From Gymnodinialimonas phycosphaerae (lineage in GTDB: Bacteria; Pseudomonadota; Alphaproteobacteria; Rhodobacterales; Rhodobacteraceae): a DNA stretch of 64,000 nucleotides. The notes under the pieces were generated by a model. The model worked only from the letters and a program-made list of their open reading frames with translations, was not told the DNA's origin and ran no database searches. The first letter of the stretch is position 1, and the number at the start of each line of letters is the position of its first letter. Shown in pieces: positions 26,964-36,885 of the stretch. Both the position numbers and the translations under genes were made by a program. The stretch covers positions 372,001 through 436,000 of the forward strand of contig NZ_JAIMBW010000001.1 in assembly GCF_019195455.1 (NCBI RefSeq). Reading direction: 5' to 3'.

Positions 26964-28469
26964 TCAGTATCCCTCGGGCTCGCCCTGCCAGGGCTTGGCG
27001 AGGTTGCCGAAGCGGGTGAACTGGCCTTCGAAGCTCAACTCCACCGAGCCCACGGGGCCGTGGCGTTGCTTGCCGATGATGACCTCGGCCTTGCCGTGGA
27101 GGTGCTCCATATCCTGCTGCCACTTGGTCATGGCTTCCAGGTTTTCCTCGCCGGGTTTCTCTCGCTCTTTGTAGTATTCACCTCGGTAGACGAACATGAC
27201 GACATCCGCGTCCTGCTCGATCGAGCCGGATTCACGGAGGTCCGAGAGCTGCGGGCGCTTGTCCTCGCGGCTTTCCACCTGACGTGACAGCTGCGACAGT
27301 GCAATGACGGGAATGTCCAATTCCTTGGCGATGGCCTTGAGGCCCTGGGTGATCTCGGAAACCTCATTTACGCGATTGTCGGATTTGCCCGAGCCCTTGA
27401 GCAGTTGGAGGTAGTCGATGATCAGCAGGTCGAGCCCCTTGGGCGAGCGTTTCAAGCGGCGCGCACGGGCCGCGACCTGCGCGATCGGCAGCGCAGGCGT
27501 GTCGTCGATATAAAGCGGGCAGCGTTCCAGGTCGCCCGCCGCCTTCAGGTAGCGTTGGAATTCCTGCTCGCTCAGGTCGCCCTTTCGGATCAATTCCGAG
27601 GGGACTTCTGCGGCCTCCGACAGGATCCGTTGCGCCAATTGGGCCGATGACATCTCGAGGCTGAAGAAGCCCACCACACCGCCGTCGACAGTGCCGGTGG
27701 TGCCGTCGTCCTTCACCCCCTCGCGGTAGGCTTTGGCGACGTTGAAGGCCACGTTGGTGGCAAGCGAGGTCTTGCCCATCGACGGGCGCCCCGCGAGGAT
27801 CAAAAGGTCCGATCTGTGCAAGCCGCCGAGCATCCGGTCGAGGTCCGTGAGGCCGGTGGAGACGCCCGCGAGCCCGCCTTGGCGGTTGAACGCCTCGTTC
27901 GCCATATGCACCGCGTCGTGGAGCGCATGCAGGAAGGACTGGAAGCCCTTGTTCGTTGACCCGGTCGAGGCCAGCGCAAATAGTTCGCTTTCCGCCTCGA
28001 CGATCTGATCGTCGGGGGCGACGTCATCGCGCATGGCGCGGGCGCGGTCGGTGACGCGGTTGCCAAGCTCGATCAGTTCGCGGCGCACGGCAAGGTCGTG
28101 GATCAGCTGCGCGTAGTCGCGCGCGGCAGAGGTAGCGATGGCCGAGAGTTGCAGTTTGATGAGGTATTCGGGGCCACCAAGCTCTTTCAGGCCGGGAATG
28201 TCGGACGCGAAGGTCTTCAGGGTCGTGGCATCCGTTTGCAGGCCTTTGGCGATGCGAGAGGCTGACATCGTGAAGATTTCGGCATGGACGGGGTCGTGAA
28301 AGTGATCGGGCTTCACCAGATCATCCACGCGGTCGAGCACGTCGTTGGACGTGAGGATCGCACCCAGAAGCTGCTGCTCGGCCTCGATGTTGTGGGGCAG
28401 GACGGAGGCCTGATCTGCGGTGTCGGGCACTGCGGGAAGGGACGGATTAAGGGCTGCGATTTCGTTCAT
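26964..28469 (-). CDS. dnaB: Replicative DNA helicase DnaB
   Basis: This is the hexameric 5'-3' helicase of the replication fork. The 501-aa protein has an N-terminal primase-interacting domain (about 25-130), a linker, and a RecA-like C-terminal domain with Walker A GRPSMGKTS (near 225) and Walker B LLIIDYLQL. LSQLSRQVESREDKRP is the family H4/DNA-binding region. The ATG at 28469 has GGGGGAG five nt upstream. It carries a Gly/Thr/Asp-rich insertion (KDDGTTGTVDGG) after Walker A; no intein is present. Confidence 0.96.
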   Translation of the reverse strand: MNEIAALNPSLPAVPDTADQASVLPHNIEAEQQLLGAILTSNDVLDRVDDLVKPDHFHDPVHAEIFTMSASRIAKGLQTDATTLKTFASDIPGLKELGGPEYLIKLQLSAIATSAARDYAQLIHDLAVRRELIELGNRVTDRARAMRDDVAPDDQIVEAESELFALASTGSTNKGFQSFLHALHDAVHMANEAFNRQGGLAGVSTGLTDLDRMLGGLHRSDLLILAGRPSMGKTSLATNVAFNVAKAYREGVKDDGTTGTVDGGVVGFFSLEMSSAQLAQRILSEAAEVPSELIRKGDLSEQEFQRYLKAAGDLERCPLYIDDTPALPIAQVAARARRLKRSPKGLDLLIIDYLQLLKGSGKSDNRVNEVSEITQGLKAIAKELDIPVIALSQLSRQVESREDKRPQLSDLRESGSIEQDADVVMFVYRGEYYKEREKPGEENLEAMTKWQQDMEHLHGKAEVIIGKQRHGPVGSVELSFEGQFTRFGNLAKPWQGEPEGY

Positions 28470-28729
28470 GTGCTCCCCCCGGATGCTGTTTCGTGAGCGG
28501 CGCTTCAACGAGCTGAGAGGCCCGGAGCGACGTTGGGGATGGGTATAGCGGGTGGCCTTGCGGGGCCGTCAATCTGGGTAAGTCTGTGAGTAAGTCTGAA
28601 CCGGACGATTGTCTATAGAGACACCCACATCGTGTGAGGCCTGCCGCGCGCACGGCAAGATATGGATGTCGCGCGCGCCGAACGTGACGTATTCGCCACG
28701 CACAAAGATAATTCATCGCAGGGTGAACG

Positions 28730-29410
28730 TCAGGTGAGCCCACGATCGGCGCGCCAGCCGCCGGGGTCGGACAAGAATCGCTCCACCTCGGTCAAGGTGG
28801 CCTCATCGAAGTCTCCGCCCCGCCGGGCCTCGGCGATGACATCGGCCCAGGTGGTGAGGGCGTGCAGCGTCAGGCCGTGGGCGGCCAGATTGGCCTCGGT
28901 ATCGGGCAGATTGCCGTAGGAGAAGACAACGGCGGTATGGGCACAGTGCGCGCCCGCGTTGCGGATCGCATCGACAAATTTCAACTTGGAGCCGCCATCC
29001 GTGGTAAGATCTTCTACAAGAAGGACGCGGGCGCCCTCGGGCATCTCGCCTTCGATCTGGGCGGTCTTGCCGTAGCCCTTGGGCTTCTTGCGGACGTAGG
29101 ACATAGGCAGGGCCATCCGCTCGGCCACGAAAGAGGCGAAGGGGATGCCAGCCGTCTCGCCACCCGCGACATTATCGAAGGCCTCCAGCCCGGCGTCGCG
29201 CATGACCTTGCAGGTCAGGAAATCCATCGCCGTCGACCGGATGCGCGGGTAGGAGATCAGCTTGCGGCAATCGATATAAGTGGGGGCTTGCAGGCCTGAG
29301 GCGTGGGTAAACGGCTCGGCTGTGTTGAAATGCACGGCTTTGATATCAAGCAGCATACGCGCGGTCATCGCGGCCATGGTGGCGTCGGTGGGGTAGCTGG
29401 CGGGGATCAT
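28730..29410 (-). CDS. pyrE: Orotate phosphoribosyltransferase
   Basis: It joins orotate and PRPP to give orotidine monophosphate in pyrimidine synthesis. The protein has 226 aa. The PRPP-binding motif is [14 protein letters not shown]; the flexible-loop lysines are in [16 protein letters not shown] lies about 8 nt before the ATG. It follows pyrC by 88 nt on the same strand. Confidence 0.95.
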   Translation of the reverse strand: MIPASYPTDATMAAMTARMLLDIKAVHFNTAEPFTHASGLQAPTYIDCRKLISYPRIRSTAMDFLTCKVMRDAGLEAFDNVAGGETAGIPFASFVAERMALPMSYVRKKPKGYGKTAQIEGEMPEGARVLLVEDLTTDGGSKLKFVDAIRNAGAHCAHTAVVFSYGNLPDTEANLAAHGLTLHALTTWADVIAEARRGGDFDEATLTEVERFLSDPGGWRADRGLT

Positions 29411-29449
29411 GGCGGTGTCCTATGGGCGGTGCCTTTGGCTGATGTCGGA

Positions 29450-29489
29450 GCCTCCGGCGGGAGTTTTCTTGGCAAGATGAAGGGGAGGC
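29450..29489 (+). repeat. Dispersed extragenic element, diverged copy between pyrC and pyrE
   Basis: A CCTCC/GGGAG half-stem is followed by TTTTCTTGGCAAGATGAAGGGG. The layout (GC stem, T-rich step, GGnAnnATGAAGGGG) resembles the elements at 39,181, 44,965, 47,676 and 50,157, but with low identity. Assignment to the family is tentative. Confidence 0.35.
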
Positions 29490-29498
29490 CTTGCGCGT

Positions 29499-30539
29499 CT
29501 AGGTGACGTGCCAGTGAAGTGGCGTGGCGGGGTCGAAAAGGGTGAGGGGGCCATCATCGGTGTCGAATTTGGCAGGATACGCCGTTGGCTCGGGCCGCTT
29601 TTCGAGGGTGATCGTGTCCTCGTTCGGCGCGAGGCCGTAGCGGGCGGGGCCGTTGAGCGAGGTGAAGGCTTCGAGTTGGTCGAGGGCGTTCTCCTCCTCG
29701 AATACATGGGCCAGGCAGGACATCGTGTTGGTGGCAGAGAAGACACCCGCGCAGCCGCAGGCCGATTCCTTGGCCCCGTCCAGATGCGGCGCGGAATCCG
29801 TGCCGAGGAAAAAGCGCGGGTTGCCCGAGGTGGCGGCGCGGCGCAGCGCCTGTTGGTGGGATGCGCGTTTGACGATCGGCAGGCAGTAGTAGTGAGGGCG
29901 GATGCCGCCCACCAGCATGTGGTTACGGTTGATCATCAGGTGGTGGGTGGTGATCGTACCGGCGATGTCGCCATCGGCCTCGGCCACATAGTCGATGCCC
30001 TGGGCGGTAGTGATGTGTTCCAGCGTGACCTTCAGCGCCGGCATATCGGCGCGCAGCGGTATCAGGACGCGGTCGAGGAAGGCCTGTTCACGATCAAAGA
30101 TGTCGACATCGTGGGTCGTGACCTCTCCATGGATGCACAGTGGCAGGCCGACCTGGACCATGCGGTCAAGCACCGGGTAGACGTTCTTGAGTGTCTTGAC
30201 GCCAAGGGCAGAGTTCGTCGTGGCCCCGGCAGGGTAGAGTTTGACAGCGTGGATCAGGCCCTCGGCAAAGGCGGCGGCGACGTCGTCGGGGTCCGTGTGC
30301 TCTGTAAGGTAGAGGGTCATCAGCGGCTGGAAGTCCGCGCCCGGGGGCAGGGCGGCCAGGATCCTGTCGCGGTAGGCGGCGGCGTCCCGGGCCGTCACCA
30401 CGGGCGGCACGAGGTTGGGCATGATGATCGCACGCGCAAAATGGCGGGTCGTTTCCGGCAACACCGCGCGCATCATGGCGTCGTCGCGCAAATGCAGGTG
30501 CCAGTCGTCGGGACGGCGGATTGTGATACTTGTGGTCAT
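29499..30539 (-). CDS. pyrC: Dihydroorotase
   Basis: It cyclises carbamoyl aspartate to dihydroorotate. The 346-aa protein belongs to the E. coli PyrC type. Metal ligands H14 and H16 are in WHLHLRD, the carbamylated lysine is in [14 protein letters not shown], and further ligands are in CIHGEV and LEHITT, with the catalytic Asp in FLGTDSAPH. The ATG at 30539 is chosen because it gives the family N-terminus ([14 protein letters not shown]). It forms a pyrC-pyrE unit. Confidence 0.95.
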   Translation of the reverse strand: MTTSITIRRPDDWHLHLRDDAMMRAVLPETTRHFARAIIMPNLVPPVVTARDAAAYRDRILAALPPGADFQPLMTLYLTEHTDPDDVAAAFAEGLIHAVKLYPAGATTNSALGVKTLKNVYPVLDRMVQVGLPLCIHGEVTTHDVDIFDREQAFLDRVLIPLRADMPALKVTLEHITTAQGIDYVAEADGDIAGTITTHHLMINRNHMLVGGIRPHYYCLPIVKRASHQQALRRAATSGNPRFFLGTDSAPHLDGAKESACGCAGVFSATNTMSCLAHVFEEENALDQLEAFTSLNGPARYGLAPNEDTITLEKRPEPTAYPAKFDTDDGPLTLFDPATPLHWHVT

Positions 30540-30591
30540 GGTCCCCGCGCTACACCCTGCGCGCGGTCGCGACAAGATGGAGAGGCCCCAA

Positions 30592-31152
30592 ATGATGCTC
30601 TATGAATGGCGCGTTTCGCTGTTGGACGGCACGCAATCCGTTCGGTTGTCCCCCCAGGGCATCTGGATCGGGGAAACGGTTTTTCCCTGGTCCAGGCTGA
30701 CCGATGCAGGCTTCGTCAGGTACCAGACGCGGCAAGGGGCGAATGAGGAATTCACCTTGTTTTTTGGTGAAACCGAGCGTCGCAAATTGCGCTGGACGGG
30801 GCCGAGAAAACAGCGGGCGGCCTGGCGTCAGATGTTGGTCGCCTTTGCCGAGATGGCCGCGCGGCAACGGCCTGATCTGGACGTGCGCGACGGGCCGGAC
30901 GCCCGGGAACAGTTGGCGGCGCGATGGATCGGCCTGGCAGTTGCTGGCGTGTCCTTGGCAATCATGGGTGCGGTGTTCCTGGCCTCCACCTCTTTCATTG
31001 GTGTTCTCTTCGCGGTCTGGATCGGCGCGGTGGGATCCGGCGTTGGCGTCGCGATCAACCGATATTACTCTCGGACCGGCCCGCCCCCGCGCCTGGATTG
31101 GGAGGGCTTTGCAAAGCGCGAAGGGCGGGAGGGTGAACTGCCTGCAAATTAG
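30592..31152 (+). CDS. Hypothetical protein with two membrane helices
   Basis: The protein has 186 aa. A soluble N-terminal half of beta strands ([29 protein letters not shown]) resembles a short PH-like or YcxB-like domain. Two adjacent hydrophobic helices follow (about 110-130 and 133-155), then a basic tail. GGAGAGG lies 6 nt before the ATG at 30592; other ATGs lie at 30577 and 30595. It is divergent from pyrC and 77 nt upstream of ureD. Family and function are not recognised. Confidence 0.65.
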   Translation: MMLYEWRVSLLDGTQSVRLSPQGIWIGETVFPWSRLTDAGFVRYQTRQGANEEFTLFFGETERRKLRWTGPRKQRAAWRQMLVAFAEMAARQRPDLDVRDGPDAREQLAARWIGLAVAGVSLAIMGAVFLASTSFIGVLFAVWIGAVGSGVGVAINRYYSRTGPPPRLDWEGFAKREGREGELPAN

Positions 31153-31229
31153 GCAGAACTCCGGGCGGTGGGCTTTGTTGCGGCGCGAAAGCTTGCCTGT
31201 GCCGGGCGCGCACGCCTAGGATTTCGACT

Positions 31230-32030
31230 ATGTTTGACGCTGCCGCGCCCTCTCATCAACGGGTCCATGGCCGGGCCTCTGTTCGGCTGGACGGCAGACG
31301 CTTGCGCGATCTGCACCAAAGCGGCTCGGCCAAGGTCTTGATGCCGCGTGTCTTCGGACGCGCGCCGGAGGTCGTGTTCCTGAACACGGCGGGCGGCATA
31401 ACCGGCGGGGATCGGCTGGACTATGCGCTGTGTGTCGAGACGGGGGCGTGCCTTGCCACGACCCAGACGGCAGAGCGCGCGTACCGCGCGATCGGCGCGC
31501 CGGGGATCGTCGAGACCCGGTTGCGCGTGGGACCGGGGGCCTGCCTGCATTGGGTGCCGCAAGAGCTGATCTTGTTCGAGGGTGCCGCGCTGGAGCGCCG
31601 CCTGGATGTGGACATGGCCGAGGATGCAGAGCTGGTGCTGCTGGAAACGCTTGTTCTGGGCCGGGCCGCCATGGGCGAAGTGCTACACGATATCCGTCTG
31701 CACGACTTGCGTCAGGTAACGCGGGGCGGGCGGTTGGCGATGGTGGAGGCGATCGCGCTGGGGCCGGAAGATCTGGCCGGGGACAATGCGGCGGGGCTGA
31801 ATGGGGCCTTGGCCATTGCCTCGCTGACGCTGATGGCGCGCGATGCGGAAGACCGCCTGGACGCCCTGCGCGCGGTTCTGCCCGACGATGTGCGCGCGGC
31901 GGCAAGCGCGTGGGACGGGCGGCTGACGGCCCGGTTCAGCGCGCCACAGGCCTATCCGCTGCGGCGCGCGGTCGCGCGGGCCGTGGAACAGGTGACACGC
32001 GGGGCACTGCCGCGGGTTTGGCAGATATAA
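31230..32030 (+). CDS. ureD: Urease accessory protein UreD
   Basis: UreD is the scaffold that binds apo-urease and recruits UreF and UreG for nickel insertion. The protein has 266 aa. Family signatures are [24 protein letters not shown] and [19 protein letters not shown] precedes the ATG. It opens the urease locus (ureD-A-B-C-E-F-G). The 77-nt gap before it contains no clear NtrC site. Confidence 0.94.
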   Translation: MFDAAAPSHQRVHGRASVRLDGRRLRDLHQSGSAKVLMPRVFGRAPEVVFLNTAGGITGGDRLDYALCVETGACLATTQTAERAYRAIGAPGIVETRLRVGPGACLHWVPQELILFEGAALERRLDVDMAEDAELVLLETLVLGRAAMGEVLHDIRLHDLRQVTRGGRLAMVEAIALGPEDLAGDNAAGLNGALAIASLTLMARDAEDRLDALRAVLPDDVRAAASAWDGRLTARFSAPQAYPLRRAVARAVEQVTRGALPRVWQI

Positions 32031-32040
32031 GGGACCACGA

Positions 32041-32343
32041 ATGAATTTGACGCCACGTGAAAAAGACAAGCTTCTGATCAGCCTCGCCGCCATGGTCGCG
32101 CGCGGTCGGTTGGCGCGCGGGTGCAAGTTGAACCACCCCGAGGCGATTGCACTGATCACCGATTACGTGGTGGAGGGCGCGCGGGATGGGCGCAGTGTCG
32201 CGGATCTGATGGAGGCGGGGGCCCATGTGATCTCGGCGGATGAATGCATGGAGGGGATTGCCGAGATGATCCACGACGTGCAGGTCGAAGCGACCTTCCC
32301 CGACGGAACCAAACTGGTGACGGTTCACCACCCGATCCGGTAG
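32041..32343 (+). CDS. ureA: Urease gamma subunit
   Basis: The 100-aa small structural subunit starts [20 protein letters not shown] and contains the family segment [21 protein letters not shown]. It ends with TVHHPIR as usual. AAGGG lies 7 nt before the ATG, which comes 10 nt after ureD. It assembles with UreB and UreC in the cytoplasm. Confidence 0.97.
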   Translation: MNLTPREKDKLLISLAAMVARGRLARGCKLNHPEAIALITDYVVEGARDGRSVADLMEAGAHVISADECMEGIAEMIHDVQVEATFPDGTKLVTVHHPIR

Positions 32344-32369
32344 GGGGGCGTGCAGATGAGGGCTATGCA

Positions 32370-32636
32370 ATGATTTTCACGTTTGTTCTTGGGGCTTTGG
32401 CGGGGTTTGCGACGCCATACATGGAACCTCATGTGCGCGCCGCGATGGAGCAGGTGGCGCTGGCGAAGATCCCGATTTCCGAGACGGAGTTCGACTTGCT
32501 GACGCTTGTCCTGCTGTTGCTGGTCGCGGCCGTCTTGACGGGCGGCGGCTCGTCTCTGGCGCTTCTTGCCGGGGCGCTTTTGGGGGTGTTCGGCAAACGA
32601 ATTGTGGCGTTGGCGAAGGGGGAGAACAGGGAATGA
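32370..32636 (+). CDS. 88-aa membrane protein between ureA and ureB
   Basis: The protein is small and hydrophobic: an N-terminal helix ([18 protein letters not shown]), an amphipathic linker, and a second hydrophobic hairpin ([14 protein letters not shown]... to about residue 75), ending with KGENRE. Its stop overlaps the ureB ATG by 4 nt (ATGA), so ureB translation is coupled to it. It does not resemble UreI or Yut/UT urea channels. Its tight placement inside the structural genes implies a link to urease; the function is not known to me. Confidence 0.75.
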   Translation: MIFTFVLGALAGFATPYMEPHVRAAMEQVALAKIPISETEFDLLTLVLLLLVAAVLTGGGSSLALLAGALLGVFGKRIVALAKGENRE

Positions 32637-32938
32637 TACCAGGTGAAGTGATGCCGGAAGACGGCATGATCGAGTTGAACGCGGGCGCGGAGGTGGTGAC
32701 GCTGGAGGTTGCCAATACCGGCGACAGGCCGGTGCAGGTGGGCAGCCACTACCATTTTGCAGAGGCCAACAACGCGTTGTCGTTTGACCGTGCCGCAGCA
32801 CGGGGCACACGGCTTGACATCGCCGCCGGAACCGCTGTGCGGTTCGAACCGGGCCAGACCCGAGAGGTGCATCTGGTGCCCTACGGTGGCAGGCGACGGG
32901 TGTTTGGGTTCAATCAGCAGATCATGGGTGATTTGTGA
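32633..32938 (+). CDS. ureB: Urease beta subunit
   Basis: The 101-aa protein contains the UreB signature [22 protein letters not shown] and the typical [16 protein letters not shown] and GFNQQIMG segments. Its ATG overlaps the upstream membrane gene and its stop overlaps the next gene's GTG, so four genes in a row are translationally linked. Confidence 0.97.
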   Translation: MIPGEVMPEDGMIELNAGAEVVTLEVANTGDRPVQVGSHYHFAEANNALSFDRAAARGTRLDIAAGTAVRFEPGQTREVHLVPYGGRRRVFGFNQQIMGDL

Positions 32939-33297
32939 GGATCGCCCTTGTCTTAGCCCTGCTTTGGTCCGCCCCGGTGGCGGCGCAGGATCTGGATTGC
33001 ACCGACCGTGCGGCCCTGACGCAAAGCGCGTTGACCCAATGTGCCGGGCGCGATCTGGCGTTCTGGGACGGGCTGCTCAACAACGCCTACCAGCAGGTGA
33101 TTGCGACGTTGGACGGGGCGCAGGAAGAGAACCTGCGCGCGGCGCAGCGCGCCTGGATCACCTTCCGCGATCTGACCTGTGACATGGAGAGCGCTCGCTT
33201 TCAGGGCGGCTCCATCGCGCCGATGATCGAGCTGGATTGCCTGGCGCGCCTGACCGAGCGCCGCGCCCGCGATCTGGAGACGTATTTGCAGAATTGA
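32935..33297 (+). CDS. LprI-like (DUF1311) secreted protein
   Basis: The 120-aa precursor has a signal peptide ([18 protein letters not shown]). The mature part has Cys residues at about 22, 36, 82 and 101 and the family pattern of LNNAYQQV followed by [16 protein letters not shown]. LprI-type proteins are periplasmic; some inhibit lysozyme. The start is GTG at 32935, overlapping the ureB stop (GTGA). It lies inside the urease locus and has no known role in urease. Confidence 0.82.
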   Translation: MRIALVLALLWSAPVAAQDLDCTDRAALTQSALTQCAGRDLAFWDGLLNNAYQQVIATLDGAQEENLRAAQRAWITFRDLTCDMESARFQGGSIAPMIELDCLARLTERRARDLETYLQN

Positions 33298-33347
33298 GGC
33301 CCTGCCATTCAGGCCCCGTCGAGCGGGACAACCCAAAGGAGATTGCT

Positions 33348-34172
33348 ATGTGTGATATCTGTGTAATGAATTCCGTGAAGGAGCGGATGCTCTCGCGCCG
33401 CTCGCTGTTCAAGGGCGGGATCGCGGCTGCGGCGGGCGCGGCAACGTTGGGGGCGGCAACCGGGCCCGTGTTGGCGCAGCCGGCCCGCATGATCGTGGAC
33501 CTGACCCATGAGTTGTCGGAGGACTTCCCCACCTTCGGCGGCGTGCCCGGGATCAGCTATGACAAGCAGTTCGATTTTGCGGCCGATGGCTACAACCTTT
33601 ATGTCCTGTCGGTGAATGAGCATACCGGCACCCATATCGACGCGCCGCTGCACTTCAGCGCCGACGGCCAATCCGTGGCTGAAATCCCGGTGGAAAACCT
33701 CGCCTGTCCGTTGTGCATCATCGACATCCGCGCGCGCGCTTCGGAGGATCGGGACACGCAAGTGACCCCGGATGATCTGCGCGCCTGGATTGCAGAGCAC
33801 GGCGAGATCCCCGATGGCGCGGCAGTGGCGATGAATTCGGGATGGTCCGACAAGGTGGGCACCGATGGCTTCCGCGGCGCGGACGCGGCGCGCGGCGGCA
33901 GCCTGCATTTTCCAGGTTTCCATATCGAGGCCACCCAGATGTTGCTGGAGGAAACCGGAGCCGTGTGCATGGCCGTCGATACTCTATCGCTTGACCATGG
34001 GCCGTCGGCGGATTTCGCGACGCATTATGCATGGCTGCCTGCGGGGCGCTACGGGATTGAATGCCTGGCCGGGCTGGATGCGCTGCCCGCAGCAGGCGCG
34101 ACCCTGATGGTCGGCGCACCCAAGGTGCGCGGCGGCACCGGGGGGCCCGCGCGGGTCATGGCGCTGGCCTGA
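33348..34172 (+). CDS. Tat-exported cyclase-family (kynurenine formamidase-like) metal hydrolase
   Basis: The 274-aa protein starts with a twin-arginine signal (SRRSLFKGG followed by an Ala-rich helix and VLAQ), so it is exported folded. The body has the cyclase/KynB metal motif HTGTHIDAPLHF and the later His in DTLSLDHGPS, which replaces the more usual spacing. The substrate is unknown; the family includes N-formylkynurenine formamidase and isatin hydrolase. AAAGGAG precedes the ATG. Its stop overlaps the next ATG (TGATG). It is an unusual passenger in a urease operon. Confidence 0.85.
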   Translation: MCDICVMNSVKERMLSRRSLFKGGIAAAAGAATLGAATGPVLAQPARMIVDLTHELSEDFPTFGGVPGISYDKQFDFAADGYNLYVLSVNEHTGTHIDAPLHFSADGQSVAEIPVENLACPLCIIDIRARASEDRDTQVTPDDLRAWIAEHGEIPDGAAVAMNSGWSDKVGTDGFRGADAARGGSLHFPGFHIEATQMLLEETGAVCMAVDTLSLDHGPSADFATHYAWLPAGRYGIECLAGLDALPAAGATLMVGAPKVRGGTGGPARVMALA

Positions 34173-34567
34173 TGGGAACCGTTGCGCTTTTGAGTGACGA
34201 GGAGGTCAGCGCCGAGGCGCTGGCCGTCTTCAACGACATCCGGGCCGTTCGTGGCACCGATTTCATCAACAACTTCTGGCGCGCTTTGGCCCATGACCCG
34301 GCGCTGTTGAAGGCCACGTGGGAGCGGTTGAAGGTCGTCATGGCGCCGGGGGCTTTGGACCCGTTGGTGAAGGAAATGCTCTACGTGGCGGTCTCGACGG
34401 CCAATGGGTGCTCGTATTGCGTGCATTCCCACACGGCGGGGGCGAAGGCCAAGGGCATGACGGATGAGATGTACGGAGAGCTGCTGGCCGTGATCGGCAT
34501 GGCGATGCAGACGAACGGGATTGTGACGGGCTTGCAAGTGCCGGTGGATGAGGTGTTCGAGGCGTGA
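34172..34567 (+). CDS. AhpD/carboxymuconolactone decarboxylase-family protein
   Basis: The 131-aa helical protein has the AhpD-type redox motif CSYCVHSH (CxxC followed by His), as in peroxidase-like CMD proteins, and the segment VKEMLYVAVS before it. It is translationally coupled to the exported cyclase (TGATG). It has no signal peptide, so it should stay in the cytoplasm. The substrate is unknown; the family detoxifies peroxides or opens lactone rings. Confidence 0.87.
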   Translation: MGTVALLSDEEVSAEALAVFNDIRAVRGTDFINNFWRALAHDPALLKATWERLKVVMAPGALDPLVKEMLYVAVSTANGCSYCVHSHTAGAKAKGMTDEMYGELLAVIGMAMQTNGIVTGLQVPVDEVFEA

Positions 34568-34984
34568 GTAACGTCGTTTGCAGAGAACTGAGGGCTGCCC
34601 GCGACCGCGGGTGGGGGAGAAGCCCCCGCCCGGGGGGGCGGTCGGGGGCTGCCCGGCCTTGGAGCCGGGCGGGGCGTTGGATGGTTCTGGGAGCGACTGG
34701 TCTTCTTGCCGTTTGCTCTGGTTACCTCTTTGAAACTCCAAACCGCACAGATGAATACGCCATCATGCGTGGGCATTTGCATGTTTGTGGAATCGGATGC
34801 AGCTGGCGTCTTGGGCCGGATGGCGAGTGGTGTCGTGGATATAGCCTTGGCGGACCTCGCAATCGTACTATCGATTTACAGCTTTCGTGCCCCAGCTTCG
34901 TTGAGCCAATCTGGCTCCGCAATGTCGAAGTAGTCCCTTCACCGCTTTGAAACTCTTTCCAAGCCTCAAACAAGGTTCTCCGAA
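34568..34984. other. 417-nt gap between the AhpD-like gene and ureC
   Basis: The first 100 nt form strong GC-only inverted repeats (CCCGC/GCGGG and GCCCGG/CCGGGC types, about 34,590-34,672), a likely processing or attenuation point. The remainder has lower GC and may hold the small gene listed at 34681-34950. UreC has only a weak ribosome site just before its ATG. Confidence 0.5.
34681..34950 (+). CDS. Possible small secreted Cys-rich protein before ureC
   Basis: The 89-aa frame starts [20 protein letters not shown], a short signal- or lipoprotein-like helix, followed by a Cys-containing segment ([20 protein letters not shown]). Base composition is less GC-rich than its neighbours, which suggests either non-coding DNA or transferred DNA. 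There is no good ribosome site. No family is recognised. I report it because it reads like protein and fills an otherwise long gap in an operon. Confidence 0.3.
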   Translation: MVLGATGLLAVCSGYLFETPNRTDEYAIMRGHLHVCGIGCSWRLGPDGEWCRGYSLGGPRNRTIDLQLSCPSFVEPIWLRNVEVVPSPL

Positions 34985-36694
34985 ATGCCCACCCAAATCC
35001 CCCGCAATGACTACGCCGCCATGTATGGCCCCACGACCGGCGACCGCGTGCGGCTGGCCGATACCGACCTGATCATCGAAGTTGAACGCGATCTCACCAC
35101 CTATGGCGAGGAAGTGAAGTTCGGCGGCGGCAAGGTGATCCGGGACGGGATGGGGCAGAGCCAAGTCACCCGAGCAAATGGCGCCGTGGATACCGTGATC
35201 ACCAACGCGCTTATCGTGGACCATAGTGGTATCTACAAGGCGGACGTGGGCCTCAAGGACGGGCGCATCCACAAGATCGGCAAGGCAGGCAATCCCGATA
35301 CGCAGCCCAATGTAGACATCATCATCGGGCCGGGAACGGAGGCGATTGCGGGCGAGGGGCGCATCCTGACGGCGGGGGGCTTTGACGCCCATATCCACTT
35401 CATCTGCCCGCAACAGATCGAGGATGCGCTGCACTCGGGCATTACCACGCAGCTTGGTGGCGGCACGGGTCCGGCCCACGGCACGCTCGCCACCACCTGC
35501 ACGCCGGGGCCGTGGCACATCGGGCGGATGCTGCAAAGCCTTGATGCGTTTCCGATGAACTTCGGGCTCTCTGCCAAGGGCAACGCCAGCCAGCCCGAGG
35601 CGCTGGTGGAAATGGTAACCGCAGGCGCCTGCGCGATGAAACTGCACGAGGACTGGGGGACGACGCCCGGCGCGATTGATTGCTGCCTGTCGGTGGCCGA
35701 CGACATGGATGTGCAGGTGATGATCCACACCGATACGCTGAATGAGAGCGGTTTCGTGGAAAACACGCTGGCCGCCATTGGCGACCGCACCATTCATGCG
35801 TTTCACACCGAGGGCGCGGGCGGAGGCCATGCGCCCGACATCATGAAGGTGGTGGGGTACGACAATATCCTACCGTCCTCGACCAACCCCACGATGCCCT
35901 ACACGATCAACACTCTGGAGGAGCATCTGGATATGCTCATGGTGTGTCACCACCTCGACAAATCCATCCCCGAGGATGTGGCCTTCGCGGAATCCCGCAT
36001 CCGCAAGGAGACCATCGCCGCAGAAGATATCCTGCACGACATGGGGGCATTCAGCGTCATGGCGTCCGACAGCCAAGCCATGGGCCGCGTGGGCGAGGTG
36101 ATCATCCGGACGTGGCAAACGGCGGACAAGATGCGCAAGCAGCGCGGGCGCCTGCCGGAAGAGGCAGGCGATAACGATAACTTCCGGGTGAAGCGGTATG
36201 TCGCCAAATACACCATCAACCCTGCGATCGTGCACGGGATGTCGCGCGAGATCGGCAGCGTCGAAGAAGGCAAGCGCGCCGATCTGGTATTGTGGAGCCC
36301 CGCGTTCTTTGGTGTGAAGCCCGAGATGTCACTGATTGGCGGCACCATTGTGATGGCGCAGATGGGGGATCCGAATGCTTCCATCCCGACGCCGCAGCCG
36401 GTCTATTCACGGCCCATGTTCGGGGCCTTCGGGCGGTCCGTCGAACGCTCGGCCGTGTTGTTCGTCAGCGAAGCGGCGCAGGCGGCGGGGATCGGCGCGT
36501 CGTTGGGGCTGGCCAAGGAGACGCTCGCCGTTCAAGGAACCCGGCACGTGAAGAAATCCGACATGATCCACAACGCTTTCCGGCCTGAGGTCCATGTCGA
36601 TCCCGAAACCTACGAAGTGCGCGCGAACGGAGAAATCCTGACATGCGAGCCCGCGCAAGAACTGCCCATGGCACAGCGGTATTTCATGTTTTGA
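34985..36694 (+). CDS. ureC: Urease alpha (catalytic) subunit
   Basis: It hydrolyses urea to ammonia and carbamate at a bis-nickel centre. The 569-aa protein keeps every known active-site residue, offset by +2 from the Klebsiella numbering: H136, H138, carbamylated K219, H221, H248, H274 and D362, with the flap residues C321 and H322. It is thus a predicted active urease. The 417-nt gap before it is unusual, since ureB and ureC are normally adjacent. Confidence 0.98.
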   Translation: MPTQIPRNDYAAMYGPTTGDRVRLADTDLIIEVERDLTTYGEEVKFGGGKVIRDGMGQSQVTRANGAVDTVITNALIVDHSGIYKADVGLKDGRIHKIGKAGNPDTQPNVDIIIGPGTEAIAGEGRILTAGGFDAHIHFICPQQIEDALHSGITTQLGGGTGPAHGTLATTCTPGPWHIGRMLQSLDAFPMNFGLSAKGNASQPEALVEMVTAGACAMKLHEDWGTTPGAIDCCLSVADDMDVQVMIHTDTLNESGFVENTLAAIGDRTIHAFHTEGAGGGHAPDIMKVVGYDNILPSSTNPTMPYTINTLEEHLDMLMVCHHLDKSIPEDVAFAESRIRKETIAAEDILHDMGAFSVMASDSQAMGRVGEVIIRTWQTADKMRKQRGRLPEEAGDNDNFRVKRYVAKYTINPAIVHGMSREIGSVEEGKRADLVLWSPAFFGVKPEMSLIGGTIVMAQMGDPNASIPTPQPVYSRPMFGAFGRSVERSAVLFVSEAAQAAGIGASLGLAKETLAVQGTRHVKKSDMIHNAFRPEVHVDPETYEVRANGEILTCEPAQELPMAQRYFMF

Positions 36695-36885
36695 GGCGGT
36701 ACGCGTCCATACGTTGGATCCCTGCGTTGGAAACTGGCGGCCGATGCCGCGATCATGTCCCTTGAGGCCGTTGATGACGAGAGTCGGCGTGCGCGGGGGG
36801 CTAAGAGCCATCCCAAAGGGGCACCCACAAAAGGGGCCCGTCCCGCAGAGAGCCGCAGTTTTCGACACGACGGAGAGAGACACCC

